Shown here piece after piece: positions 35,331 through 44,455 of a stretch of DNA of 64,000 nucleotides. The notes beneath the pieces are model-generated. The model worked only from the letters and a program-made list of their open reading frames with translations. It made no database searches and was not told the origin of the DNA. The stretch spans positions 1 to 64,000 of the forward strand of contig JBEBHH010000004.1 of NCBI GenBank assembly GCA_040080965.1, written 5' to 3'. Position 1 is the stretch's first letter. Each line of letters opens with the position of its first letter. The position numbers and the translations under genes were made by a program. This DNA is from SHZI01 sp040080965. Its GTDB lineage: Bacteria; Pseudomonadota; Gammaproteobacteria; Steroidobacterales; GCA-2729495.

Positions 35331-35882
35331 ATGCCAGCAATCTTCCGCTGGCTCGCCGCCGCCGCCTGGCTGGCGGCGCCGGCCGCCCAGGCATCCATCT
35401 TCCAGGGCGAGGCGCTCGACAAGGCCGCCGACATCGTCGCGATCGTGGTGCTGATCGTCGTGCCCATCGTGCTGATCGGCGGCTTCTGGTACGTGCATAT
35501 CCTCCCGGAGAAGATCGCCGAAGCGCGCCAGCATCCGCAGAAGGAAGTCATCAACGTCATCTGCCTGCTGTCCCTGGTGTTCGGCGGCCTGCTGTGGCCC
35601 ATCGCCTGGATCATGGCCTACAGCAAGCCCGTGATCTACAAGATGGCCTACGGCAAAGACAAGCACGACGACTACTACAAGTCCCTCGATGAGACGGAGG
35701 CCGCCACCCTGAGCGACGACGTGGCCCGCCTGCGCACGGAGCTGGACGCTCTCGCAGAGCGCGGCCAGCTGCCGGACGACCTCCGGGAGGTGCACGCTCG
35801 CCTCACCGCCATCCAGGGCCAGGTAGGGATATCAAAGGCCAGTGCCCGCCCCACCGCCAGCACCGGGGAAGGAGCGGGCTGA
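35331..35882 (+). CDS. DUF3302 membrane protein (YiaW/YibI-like)
   Basis: The ATG at 35331 gives 183 residues. A signal-like first helix is followed by two more hydrophobic segments (IVAIVVLIVVPIVLIGGFWYV and INVICLLSLVFGGLLWPIAWI), then a charged helical tail. The pattern KEVINVICLLSLVFGGLLWP and the pairing with a HlyD-like gene match DUF3302 proteins such as E. coli YiaW and YibI. Function is unknown. It overlaps the HlyD-like gene by one base (TGATG at 35880-35884), so the two proteins are probably made together and act as partners. Confidence 0.82.
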   Translation: MPAIFRWLAAAAWLAAPAAQASIFQGEALDKAADIVAIVVLIVVPIVLIGGFWYVHILPEKIAEARQHPQKEVINVICLLSLVFGGLLWPIAWIMAYSKPVIYKMAYGKDKHDDYYKSLDETEAATLSDDVARLRTELDALAERGQLPDDLREVHARLTAIQGQVGISKASARPTASTGEGAG

Positions 35883-37018
35883 TGGAAATCCTCCTGCTTG
35901 GCATCTACAGCTTCTTCGTCTGGCTGATCTTCATCAAGTTCAAGCTCCTGCCCTGGAACCCGGTCTCCAAGGTGACGGTAGCGATCATCCCGATCGTCGG
36001 CCTGACCGTGCTCATCCTCACCCTCAACGTGGTCGCGCCCTCTTCCGCCGACGTGCGCGTCATCAAGTACGTGGTGCAGGTGATCCCCCAGGTGAAGGGT
36101 CGCGTGATCGAGGTGCCCGCGGAAGGCAACCGGCCCCTGAAGAAGGGCGACGTGCTGTTCCGCATCGACCCCACGCCCTACGAACTCGACGTGAAGGCCC
36201 TGGAAGCCCAGCTGGCCCAGTCGGAGGGTTCGGCCGGGGACCTGCGGGAGCAGCTGAACGTGGCCAAAGGCAACACCGCGGCCCTGCGCTCCCAGATCGA
36301 CCTGACGAAGCTCCGGGTGAAGCAGTTCGAGGAACTGAGCGCCACCGGTGCCGGCAACCGCTTCGACCTGGAGAAGGCCCGGGCGGACCTGGCCAACCTG
36401 CAGGGCCAGGTGGCCTCGGCCATCGCCAGCGAAGCCCGTGCCCAGGCGCAGCTCGCCGCCGTGGTGGACGGCGACCTTGCCTCCGTCGCGACCATCAAGG
36501 CGAACCTCGCCAAGGCCCGCTGGGACCTGAGCCAGACGGTGATGTACGCACCCGCCAACGGCTCAGCCATCAATTTGCAGTTGCGAGTCGGATCCTTCAT
36601 CAACCCCATGCCTCTCGCCCCGGCCATGAGCTTCGTCGAGGACGAGTTCCAGGTGATCGCGCTCTACGGCCAGAACGAGCTGTGGCAGGTGAAGCCCGGC
36701 AACGAGGCGGAGATCGCCCTCAGCACCTACCCCGGCGACATCATCAAGGCGACCGTAGACTCCATCGTCTGGGCCCAGGGCCAGGGCCAGATTGCCATGT
36801 CGGGCAACCTGCCGAACACCGGACCGGCCCCCATTCCGCCGGGCCGCTTCGCCGTGAAACTGACCATCGCGGAGAAGGATCGTGACCGGTTCCTGGCCGC
36901 CGGTGCCACGGGCCAGGGGGCCATCTACACGGAACACGGCGCGATGATCCACATCATCCGCAAGGTGATCCTGCGCGTCGGTTCCTACACCAACTACCTC
37001 GTACTCAAGCTGCACTAG
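35882..37018 (+). CDS. HlyD-type membrane-fusion protein (YiaV/YibH-like)
   Basis: A protein of 378 residues. Two N-terminal transmembrane segments (about 3-20 and 30-50) precede the barrel-sandwich half motif VVQVIPQVKGRVIEVPAEGN, a long coiled-coil hairpin (about 95-205) and the beta-barrel part with ALYGQNELWQVKPGNEAEIAL. Having two helices before the hybrid motif is typical of the YiaV/YibH group. Such proteins bridge an inner-membrane component and an outer-membrane channel. The gene is coupled to DUF3302 and followed after four bases by a NodT-type channel gene, but no classical pump (ABC, RND or MFS) gene lies in the cluster. Confidence 0.9.
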   Translation: MEILLLGIYSFFVWLIFIKFKLLPWNPVSKVTVAIIPIVGLTVLILTLNVVAPSSADVRVIKYVVQVIPQVKGRVIEVPAEGNRPLKKGDVLFRIDPTPYELDVKALEAQLAQSEGSAGDLREQLNVAKGNTAALRSQIDLTKLRVKQFEELSATGAGNRFDLEKARADLANLQGQVASAIASEARAQAQLAAVVDGDLASVATIKANLAKARWDLSQTVMYAPANGSAINLQLRVGSFINPMPLAPAMSFVEDEFQVIALYGQNELWQVKPGNEAEIALSTYPGDIIKATVDSIVWAQGQGQIAMSGNLPNTGPAPIPPGRFAVKLTIAEKDRDRFLAAGATGQGAIYTEHGAMIHIIRKVILRVGSYTNYLVLKLH

Positions 37019-37022
37019 TCCG

Positions 37023-38408
37023 ATGAACGCGCGGGCTCTCATGCTCCTCGCACTGGCGGCGACGCTGCCGGCGGGCTGCGCGCTCAAGTCGCCGCCGGAG
37101 CGCGCCGACGTGCAGGCCCAGGCCCTTCCGGGCGTCAGGGCGCCGGACGCCTGGCAAGCCGGCGGCGCAGCGGCCGGGGCCGTGGAGGATGCCTGGCTCA
37201 CCGCATTCGACGATGCCCGCCTGAACGAACTGATCACCGAGGCGCTCGCGAACAACCCGGACCTGCTGGCGGCAGCCGCCCGCGTGGAGCAGGCCGCCGC
37301 CTACGTGGAGTCCGCCAGCTCGGGCCTGTACCCGCAGGTCTACGCGCTCGGCAACATCAGCGGCAAGGACAGCAGCAGCGGCACGGTGGACTACGGCGGC
37401 CTGTTCGCCAGCTGGGAGCTGGACCTGTGGGGCAAGGTGCGCTCGGGGCGCGAAACGGCCCGCGTGCAACTCATATCGGTCGAGCTCTCCACCGCCTGGG
37501 CGCAGCAGTCCATGGCGGCCATGGTGGCGCGGGCCTGGTTCGTGGCCAGCGAGGCGCGCCTGCAGAAGGGCGTCGCCGACGACATGGTGGTGGCGGCGGA
37601 AAAGCTCGTGAAGCTCGCCCGCGACCGCCAGCGCGTCGGCGTCGGCAACGAGTACGACGTGTCGGTGGCCGAGGCGTCGCTGGCGACCTACCGGGACGCT
37701 GCCGAGCAGCTCGGCCTCTCCTACCGCCAGTCCGTGCAGGCGATCGAGACACTGGTGGGCCGCTACCCCGCGGCGGAACTTGAAGTGCCCGCAACCCTGC
37801 CGAACCTGCCGGGACCGGTGCCCGCGGGCCTGCCCTCCGAACTGCTCGAGCGCCGCCCCGACGTGGTCGCGGCGGAACGGCGCGTGGCGGCCGCCTTCTT
37901 CCGGGTGCAGGAGACGAAGGCGGCACGGCTGCCGACGATCAGGCTCAACACCAGCTTCTCCAGCCTGTCGAGCGACCTCGTGCTGCTCAAGGAACGGGAC
38001 GACCCCGTCTGGGGCTTCGGCGGCCGCGTGAGCGTGCCGCTCTACCTGGGCGGCGGCCTCAAGGCCGAGATCAAGGTGCGTACGGCCGAGCAGAAGGAAG
38101 CCGTCGCGGAGTACGGCCGGGCGGGGGCCAATGCCTTCTCCGAGGTGGAGAGCGCCCTGTCCGCCGGCTATGCCCTCGAGGCCCGCGAGCCGCTGCTGGT
38201 GCAGGCCGTTACGGAAAACGAACGGGCGCTGCAGTTCGCCGAAACCCGCTATCGGGTGGGATCAGACGACCTCCGGGCCGTCCAGCAGCAGCAGATGAGC
38301 CTCTTCAGCGCGAAGAGCGCCCTGCTCCGCGTCCAGAGCGAGCAGCTGGTACAGCGGATCAACCTGCACCTGGCCCTCGGCGGGAACTTCGTCGCCGCCA
38401 GCTCCTAG
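37023..38408 (+). CDS. NodT-family outer-membrane efflux lipoprotein (TolC-like)
   Basis: A protein of 461 residues with a lipobox (LPAGC, lipidated Cys at about 19) and two OEP repeats. The N-terminal motif PDAWQAGG..DAWLTAFDDARLNELITEAL is standard for the NodT/OprM group, and the second half carries SELLERRPDVVAAERRVAAA and VSVPLYLGGGLKAEIKV. It would form the trimeric exit duct of the HlyD/DUF3302 system. It lies four bases behind the HlyD gene and is convergent with the ZIP gene. Transported substrate is unknown. Confidence 0.93.
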   Translation: MNARALMLLALAATLPAGCALKSPPERADVQAQALPGVRAPDAWQAGGAAAGAVEDAWLTAFDDARLNELITEALANNPDLLAAAARVEQAAAYVESASSGLYPQVYALGNISGKDSSSGTVDYGGLFASWELDLWGKVRSGRETARVQLISVELSTAWAQQSMAAMVARAWFVASEARLQKGVADDMVVAAEKLVKLARDRQRVGVGNEYDVSVAEASLATYRDAAEQLGLSYRQSVQAIETLVGRYPAAELEVPATLPNLPGPVPAGLPSELLERRPDVVAAERRVAAAFFRVQETKAARLPTIRLNTSFSSLSSDLVLLKERDDPVWGFGGRVSVPLYLGGGLKAEIKVRTAEQKEAVAEYGRAGANAFSEVESALSAGYALEAREPLLVQAVTENERALQFAETRYRVGSDDLRAVQQQQMSLFSAKSALLRVQSEQLVQRINLHLALGGNFVAASS

Positions 38409-38452
38409 CTGGCGCGAAGCCTCACTACAAGGCGCGGCGCCTCTGCACTGCC

Positions 38453-39145
38453 TTACCCGCCCAGGGCCAGAGCGGAACAGAAGCCCATGACTGTCCACGT
38501 GCCGGCGCTCTCGGAACGCTCGTGGGCAAACGGGATCAGGGAATTCGCCAGCATCGCCAGAATGCCGCCCGACGCCAGGGCGGCCGCGCGTGCGCCGTTG
38601 GCGCCGGCGAAAGTCGTCGCCAGGAAATAGCCCAGCGCGGCGGCGGCGCCGCAGGCGATGACCACCCACAGCCACAGGCCGGAGAGCCGGCGCCGGCTCC
38701 AGCCGCTTTCCGCAAGCTCGGCGGAGGGGGCCAGCGCCTGGGGAATGTTCGAGATGAACACCGCGGCCAGAAACGCCAGGCTGACCTCCGTGCCCCTGGC
38801 CATCTGCACGCCGAATATGATGGATTCCGGTACGCCATCCACGATCGACCCGACGACAATGCCAAGCGGACCGCCGGCGCCCTCGGCGCCGAACTTCCGG
38901 TCCACGAAGCGTTCGCCGACAATGAAGACTCCGGCGCCCAGCAGTGTCCACAGGGCAACCTGCCACATCGCGAGGACCTCGGCCGTGGGCAGCAGGTCCG
39001 TGGCAATGGCGGCGATCAGCGCACCTGCACCGAAGCCGGCAAGATTGCCAATCGTGTGCCGGGGCACCTTGACCAGGAATACCGCAAGGGCACTCAGGAC
39101 CAGCGAAAGCTGTGCGAGTGCACCTAGGCCGAAAGCTGTCAACAT
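38453..39145 (-). CDS. ZIP-family metal transporter
   Basis: A protein of 230 residues with eight predicted helices. The core ZIP helix has GIVVGSIVDGVPESIIFGV (about 93-111), where the Asp/Glu metal-site residues follow the family HSxxDG..E pattern, though the usual His is replaced (GSIVDGVPE). The next helix contains FISNIPQALA in place of the usual HNIPEG. The missing histidines hint at altered metal choice or at a non-canonical member. The gene is convergent with the NodT gene and appears to be transcribed alone. Confidence 0.82.
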   Translation of the reverse strand: MLTAFGLGALAQLSLVLSALAVFLVKVPRHTIGNLAGFGAGALIAAIATDLLPTAEVLAMWQVALWTLLGAGVFIVGERFVDRKFGAEGAGGPLGIVVGSIVDGVPESIIFGVQMARGTEVSLAFLAAVFISNIPQALAPSAELAESGWSRRRLSGLWLWVVIACGAAAALGYFLATTFAGANGARAAALASGGILAMLANSLIPFAHERSESAGTWTVMGFCSALALGG

Positions 39146-39340
39146 GAGCGTGCTCCGATTGCCGGAAACGGCACTCTGACGCCAGTTAGCCGCCGAGGGC
39201 GATAGAGCCTATTTCAAATTTCAAGTCCGGCAATGGCGCGCCCTCCTGGTTCCTCCAGCACCTTTACGGCCAGCGCTTCCTCGTAACGGGAGCAAGTGAA
39301 GATCCCGACTCGGACTTCTTCATGACAACGGACCCCGACC

Positions 39341-39664
39341 TTACCCGGACTTTGGCCCCGTGCCACCGATGGCACGGGTCCGGTCGAGGCGCTCGATGAT
39401 GGCCTGGGTGATCAGCTGCGTTTCCTCGAGGCCGATGCGGTTCACCGACTTGTTCACCGAACTGAAGGTGGCCTTGATCAGGCTCTGCAGCTTCTGGAAC
39501 CCGATGGCATTCTTCGTGCCGCACACGGTCTCGTCCCCGCTGAGAATCCGATCGACGACGCCCGGCTCGCGAAGCCGCACGTCGCAGGCAATTGAAAGGC
39601 GCATCAGTTCGTCGCCGATGGCATCGAGATGGCGGACCCAGGGAGTGTGCTTGGACGTGGTCAT
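39341..39664 (-). CDS. Small cytoplasmic protein of unknown function
   Basis: The ATG at 39664 (AGGAGAG seven bases upstream) gives 107 residues and is preferred over an upstream alternative. No signal peptide or membrane segment is present. The chain looks helical, with SIACDVRLREPGVVDRIL and a C-terminal helix LITQAIIERLDRTRAI. No family is recognised. The gene is divergent from the DUF3313 gene at 39832, and the ribosome site and codon character support that it is real. Confidence 0.55.
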   Translation of the reverse strand: MTTSKHTPWVRHLDAIGDELMRLSIACDVRLREPGVVDRILSGDETVCGTKNAIGFQKLQSLIKATFSSVNKSVNRIGLEETQLITQAIIERLDRTRAIGGTGPKSG

Positions 39665-39742
39665 GACTGGCTCTCCTGGCGGGACTGTTGCCACGAGCCT
39701 AGCACAGGCCCCTTGGCACCCGCGGCTCGTGGAAACTCCGCC

Positions 39743-39771
39743 TTGTCATCGGTCCGGGGCGGGGGCAGACT
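39743..39771 (+). promoter_or_regulatory. Candidate sigma-70-type promoter for the DUF3313 gene
   Basis: TTGTCA at 39743-39748 and CAGACT at 39766-39771 are 17 bases apart, 60 bases before the start codon. This is a plausible but unproven promoter. Confidence 0.3.
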
Positions 39772-39831
39772 CGGCGTGGTCAAGGGCCAAACCAAGAACA
39801 ACACTCAATCTGCATCCCTGGAGGTCTCCCC

Positions 39832-40536
39832 ATGCTGGTCATCAAGGCGGCACGCAACATCATCCGCATCGTCGGCCTGGTAGCCCTGTCGCTCAGCGCC
39901 ATGCCCCTCGCCTCCATGGCGGCGGACGATCTGCCCCAGGTCAGTCCGGAAGGGCTCGAATTGCAGAAGGACACGAAAGCACGGGCCGTCTACCTGAAAC
40001 CCGGCTTCAGCCTTGCCCCCTACAAGCGGGTGGCCATCCTCGACTGCTTCGTGGACTTTGCGAAGGACTGGCAGAAGGATTTCAACCGGGACCAGATGGG
40101 TGCTGGCAATCGTGTGACGACGAAGGACATGGACCGGATCAAGGCGGACCTGGCGGCCGAGTTCAAGAAGATCTTCACGGACGAACTGCAGACGAAGGGT
40201 GGCTACGAGGTGGTGGACACCGCCGCGCCGGACGTCCTGGTCCTGCGCCCCGCCATCATCAACCTGGCTATCACAGGGCCGGACCTGCAGTCACCCAACA
40301 TGAACCGGACGATCGTCGAGTCGGCGGGCCAGATGACTCTCTACATAGAGCTCTATGATTCGGTGAGCAACACCATCCTCGCCCGGGTGATGGACCCGAA
40401 GGCCGACAACCGCGGCATGGCGCAGAGCGCCAATCGCGTGAGCAACAAGGCCGCGGCCGATCGCATCCTGCGCCAGTGGGCCGGGACGCTCCGTGAACAT
40501 CTGGACGCAGCGCAGGGCAAGGCGCCCGCCAAGTAG
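39832..40536 (+). CDS. DUF3313 family exported protein
   Basis: A protein of 234 residues; the ATG has GGAGGT seven bases upstream. A long signal peptide ends near SMAA (about 31). The DUF3313-type pattern is seen in VYLKPGFSLAPYKRVAILD, the strand/helix pair VLVLRPAIINLAITGPD, and the C-terminal VSNKAAADRILRQWAGTLREHLD. Function is unknown; members are envelope proteins, often lipoproteins, but this one has no lipobox. A deleted paralogue lies at 12184-12422. The DUF481 gene follows seven bases after its stop, which suggests an operon. Confidence 0.82.
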   Translation: MLVIKAARNIIRIVGLVALSLSAMPLASMAADDLPQVSPEGLELQKDTKARAVYLKPGFSLAPYKRVAILDCFVDFAKDWQKDFNRDQMGAGNRVTTKDMDRIKADLAAEFKKIFTDELQTKGGYEVVDTAAPDVLVLRPAIINLAITGPDLQSPNMNRTIVESAGQMTLYIELYDSVSNTILARVMDPKADNRGMAQSANRVSNKAAADRILRQWAGTLREHLDAAQGKAPAK

Positions 40537-40542
40537 CCCCCC

Positions 40543-41622
40543 GTGTTTGTCACCAACGTGTGGGTGGGGCGCGCGCGCTGCATCCCGGCCCTGGCCGCTG
40601 GTCTCGTGCTGGCGGCATGGACGAACCCCGTCCTGGCCGACAAGACCGACGTCGTCTACCTGCGCAACGGCGACCGGGTGACCTGCGAGATCAAGAACCT
40701 GGAGCGCGGGCGGCTCAAGGTCAGCACCGACAGCATGAGCACCGTCTACATCGAGTGGAAGGACGTCATCCGGGTCACCAGCAAGGAGCTTTACGTCATC
40801 GAGATGGAGGATGGCAGCCGCCTCCAGGGGACCCTGGCCGAATCGACTGCGGAACGCGAGTTGCTGCTGCAGAACCCGGACACGGACACAGTGCAGGACC
40901 AGGAACAGGCGGTCAGCATGGCGGCGGTGGTCTGGCTGGATCCGCTGAAGCTGGACAAGGTGATCATCAAGCGCTGGGACGGTTCGGTCAGTGCGGGCTT
41001 CGATACGACCAAGGCCAACAACGACACCTCCCTGAGCGCCAGCTTCGATGCGCGCCGCCGGGCGGAGGACTTCCTCCTCAACTTCAGTGGCTCGGTGTAT
41101 TCGCGTTCCCAGGACGGCGTCGACGACAGCCTGCGGGCCGACTTGAGCACCGTTTACCGGAGGCTGCTGGACGATCGCTGGTACTGGGCCGCCTTGGGCA
41201 CGCTCGAGCGCAACGACGAACTGGGGATCGACCTCCGCACGCTCGGCGGCGCCGGCTACGGCCGCTTCCTGGTGCAGACGGGCCGGACATTGTGGTCGGT
41301 GACGGGCGGCCTGGCGGTGGTCAATGAGCAGCTGGCTGGCGACGAGGATGCCCAGACCAGCGTGGAGGGCTTGCTCAGCACGGACTACGAGTTCTTCACC
41401 TACGACACGCCAAAGACCACGCTGACCACGTCACTCACACTGTTTCCCAGCATTACGGAAAGCGGGCGGGTACGCGGCAACCTGGACTTCGCCCTGCGGC
41501 GGGAGCTGATCGAGGACCTGTTCGTGGAGATTAGCGTGTACGACTCCTACGACAGCGAGCCGCCGGAAGACGGCGAGAAGAACGATTACGGCATCGTGAC
41601 CAGCCTGGGCTACACCTTCTGA
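40543..41622 (+). CDS. DUF481 family outer-membrane barrel protein
   Basis: A protein of 359 residues from GTG at 40543. A signal peptide ends near VLA (about 31). The first 110 residues form a small beta domain (VVYLRNGDRVTCEIKNLERG, VYIEWKDVIRVTS). The DUF481 barrel part has alternating strands such as WDGSVSAGFDTTKANNDTSL, ending in the aromatic closing strand IVTSLGYTF. This two-part layout is common for DUF481 proteins, which are thought to sit in the outer membrane; function is unknown. The ribosome site is weak, so translation may depend on the DUF3313 gene just before it. Confidence 0.82.
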   Translation: MFVTNVWVGRARCIPALAAGLVLAAWTNPVLADKTDVVYLRNGDRVTCEIKNLERGRLKVSTDSMSTVYIEWKDVIRVTSKELYVIEMEDGSRLQGTLAESTAERELLLQNPDTDTVQDQEQAVSMAAVVWLDPLKLDKVIIKRWDGSVSAGFDTTKANNDTSLSASFDARRRAEDFLLNFSGSVYSRSQDGVDDSLRADLSTVYRRLLDDRWYWAALGTLERNDELGIDLRTLGGAGYGRFLVQTGRTLWSVTGGLAVVNEQLAGDEDAQTSVEGLLSTDYEFFTYDTPKTTLTTSLTLFPSITESGRVRGNLDFALRRELIEDLFVEISVYDSYDSEPPEDGEKNDYGIVTSLGYTF

Positions 41623-41635
41623 GGCCCGCGCCGGC

Positions 41636-44425
41636 CTAGAACCGGCGGCTCAGCCTGATACCAAACACCCGCGGATCAGGCAGCGGCGCGAAATTGAACC
41701 CCACGCCGAGGCCCGCGGTGAAGCCCAGCTCCGTCACCTGCTTGCCGAAGTCGGGACCCGAGCCGCCGGTCTTGATCGTGTCGTCATCCAGCAGGTTGTC
41801 CACGTAGCCGACCAGCTCCCACTTGTCGCCGGTCAGGCCCAGCTGCAGGTTCAGCAGCCAGTAGTCGTCCCAGTAGGTGAAGTTGTCCACGTCCAGGTAG
41901 CGCTTGTCCTGCCAGGCCGCATTCAGGCCGACGAACCAGCTGAAGGCCTCATCGCGGAAGGGCCGCTCGAGGCTCACGGTGCCGACGAAGGAATTCTCGG
42001 GCGTGCGCTCGAGATTCTTGCCATCCTGGTTGATGCGACAGGTCGGTGCGCCGTTGGCGGGGTCCGTGAGGTCGTCGGGATTGGCGCCGAGGCCGCCCTT
42101 GTAGACGATCTCCGAGCAGCCCGCGGCCGCTGCCCGGGGCAGCACGGTGGTGTCGTCGAGGTAGTCCGTGTAGGTGGCGTCCAGCCAGGTGTAGGAAGCA
42201 CCCAGGGTCAGGCCGTCCACCAGGTCCGGCTGCCAGACCAGGTCGAGCTCGAGGCCCCAGATCTCGGCCGCCGAGGCGTTGGTCACCCGCGGCGCCAGCG
42301 CATCATTGATCAGTATCTGGGTGGTCACCTGCTTGTCGGTGTAGTCCTGGTAAAACGCGGCGCCGTTGACCTGCAGGTAACCGCCGAGGGTCCAGGCCGT
42401 CTTGGTGCCCAGCTCCCAGGCCGTCATCTTTTCCGGGGCGAAACGCTCGTTCTCGATCACCGTCGCTGTCGCACCGGCCTCGAGCTGGTTGATGCCACCG
42501 GGCTTCTGGGCCTTGGCCCAGGAGAAATACACGAGAGCTTCGTCGGTGGCCTGCCACTCGACGGTGGCTTTTGGCGTGTGGAAGCGTGACGTCTCTTCGC
42601 CACTGATCAGCGCCCAGTCGAGCTGCCCGCCCGGATCGAAGGGATTCAGGATCTCCGGGCCGTTGGGGTCGAGGCCGATCAGCACCTTGCGGCGGGCGTT
42701 CTCCCAGGCCTCGCAGTTGACGTCCACACCGGGATTGAGGGCCTCGGAAACCAGCGGTGCGACCAGCTGGCCGCCCAGCACCGCGAAGCCCAGCGCCGCA
42801 CAGGACGCCTGGTTCGGCCGCAGGATGTCGAAGGTCTCGTAGATGTAGCGATCCTCGAGCGTGAGCGTGACGCCGTCGGTGACCGTCCACTCGACGCTGA
42901 GATAGCCCGACAGGTGGTCGGTCTCCGCCTCCCACACCGCGCCCTTGAAGCCGGGCACATCCGGGCGAAGTTCCTGCCGCACGTAGTCCTGCCAGCTCGG
43001 GATGGAAACCAGCCCGCCCGGCGCCGCGGTGCCGTCGCACACGCCGGGGATGTCGCGGACGAAGTCGCCGGCAAAGGTGGTGGTGATGGGCAGGCAGGCC
43101 GTGATGCTGTTGTGGTCATCCAGGTCCCGCTCCTCGTGCCAGTAGAGCCCGCCGACGGTGACCTGGACCGGTCCGTCCCAGGCGCTGGACGCGCGCAGTT
43201 CCTCGCTGAACTGGGTGGTGTCCTGGTGGGTGTCCGTGATCATGCCGGACAGGATCCGGTCGGGACGGCCGATAGCCTGGTAGTCCTGGTCGTAGGCCTG
43301 GTCCAGGCTGGCGCTGGTGTAGCCGGTGTAGCTCGTCAGGTTGGCGACGCCGGCGTCCCAGTCCGCGACCAGGGTGGCGCGGAACAGCTCGATCGACGTG
43401 CCGTCGTACTCGCCGTTGGTGACCGGGTTCTCGCTCTGGGTGACCCGCTTGCCCTTGGCGGAGCCGAAGCTCCGGGGCAGGCAGAAGCCGGTTGGAGAAC
43501 CGGGCGGGACGACCACTTCGGGCGGGCAGTACACGCCGAAATCGGGGAGTGTCGTGGCGGTGCCGCCAAAGGCAGTGCTGATGCCCACACCGGCATCGAG
43601 TGCTTCCTGGGGATAGGGCAGGATGGTGTCGCCGTCGATGCGGATTGCGGGCGCGGGATCGTAGTCCTCGTCGCTGTACTCCACGCGCGCCTTGAACTTC
43701 AGGCTCTCCGCCGGCGTGAGGACGGCGGTCAGTGCCGCGCCGTAGCCGTTGCCGCCGCCAACGTCGTTTGCCGACACGTCATTGGTGTAGTAGCCGTCTT
43801 CCGACCAGCTCACGCCCGAGACCCGCACGCCGAGCAGGCCGGGGATCACCGGGCCGCCGACGCCGCCATCCACCTGCATGCGGCCGTAGTCGCCGGCATC
43901 GACCCGGACGACGCCTTCCAGCTCGTCACCCGGCTCCTTCGTCACGTAGCTGATCGCGCCGGCGAAGGCGGCCCGGCCGTACAGGGCGCTCTGCGGCCCC
44001 TTGACCACCTCGATACGCTCCACGTCATTCAGCAGGCGCTTGTTGGCCAGCAGGCCGGATCCGGCAGAGATCGCGTTCTCGGTGGTGACGTCGATGCCGT
44101 CCACGAGGAAGGCGACGTTGGAGCGGCCCCGGGTATTCGAGAGACCGCGGATTGTCACGCGGGTGTCCTGGGGACCGAAGCCCGTGTCGAACTGCACACT
44201 GGGCACCAGCTGGGCGATGTCGTTGAGGTCGGTGATGCCCTGGCGTTCGATCTGCCCGGCGCCGAGGGCCGTCACCGCAATCGGCACTTCCTGCAGGTTC
44301 TCCTCGCGCTTGCGGGTTGTGACGATGACTTCCTCGACCTGGGCGTTCGCGGCGGGCACGCTGCCCATGCCCCACAGGATCGCCAGGACCGCGGGCACGG
44401 CGCCCGTCCGGTGAATCGTCTTCAT
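41636..44425 (-). CDS. TonB-dependent receptor
   Basis: A protein of 929 residues; the ATG follows a GGGGAGGGG site. After a signal peptide (about 1-28) comes the TonB-box/plug start VEEVIVTTRKREENLQEVPI. The plug then has TIRGLSNTRGRSNVAFLVDG and ERIEVVKGPQSALYGRAAFAGAISYVTK, and the 22-strand barrel closes with GIRLSRRF. These receptors take up bulky or scarce molecules across the outer membrane using TonB energy. This subfamily often belongs to catabolic clusters rather than siderophore systems. The DoxX gene lies upstream on the same strand, 30 bases away. Confidence 0.95.
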   Translation of the reverse strand: MKTIHRTGAVPAVLAILWGMGSVPAANAQVEEVIVTTRKREENLQEVPIAVTALGAGQIERQGITDLNDIAQLVPSVQFDTGFGPQDTRVTIRGLSNTRGRSNVAFLVDGIDVTTENAISAGSGLLANKRLLNDVERIEVVKGPQSALYGRAAFAGAISYVTKEPGDELEGVVRVDAGDYGRMQVDGGVGGPVIPGLLGVRVSGVSWSEDGYYTNDVSANDVGGGNGYGAALTAVLTPAESLKFKARVEYSDEDYDPAPAIRIDGDTILPYPQEALDAGVGISTAFGGTATTLPDFGVYCPPEVVVPPGSPTGFCLPRSFGSAKGKRVTQSENPVTNGEYDGTSIELFRATLVADWDAGVANLTSYTGYTSASLDQAYDQDYQAIGRPDRILSGMITDTHQDTTQFSEELRASSAWDGPVQVTVGGLYWHEERDLDDHNSITACLPITTTFAGDFVRDIPGVCDGTAAPGGLVSIPSWQDYVRQELRPDVPGFKGAVWEAETDHLSGYLSVEWTVTDGVTLTLEDRYIYETFDILRPNQASCAALGFAVLGGQLVAPLVSEALNPGVDVNCEAWENARRKVLIGLDPNGPEILNPFDPGGQLDWALISGEETSRFHTPKATVEWQATDEALVYFSWAKAQKPGGINQLEAGATATVIENERFAPEKMTAWELGTKTAWTLGGYLQVNGAAFYQDYTDKQVTTQILINDALAPRVTNASAAEIWGLELDLVWQPDLVDGLTLGASYTWLDATYTDYLDDTTVLPRAAAAGCSEIVYKGGLGANPDDLTDPANGAPTCRINQDGKNLERTPENSFVGTVSLERPFRDEAFSWFVGLNAAWQDKRYLDVDNFTYWDDYWLLNLQLGLTGDKWELVGYVDNLLDDDTIKTGGSGPDFGKQVTELGFTAGLGVGFNFAPLPDPRVFGIRLSRRF

Positions 44426-44455
44426 ACCCCTCCCCCCCCGGACCTGGCGGTCCGG

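Noticed and set aside
38430..38442. Small palindrome AGGCGC/GCGCCT between convergent NodT and ZIP genes
   Set aside because: The arms are six bases with a one-base loop; too weak to call a terminator.
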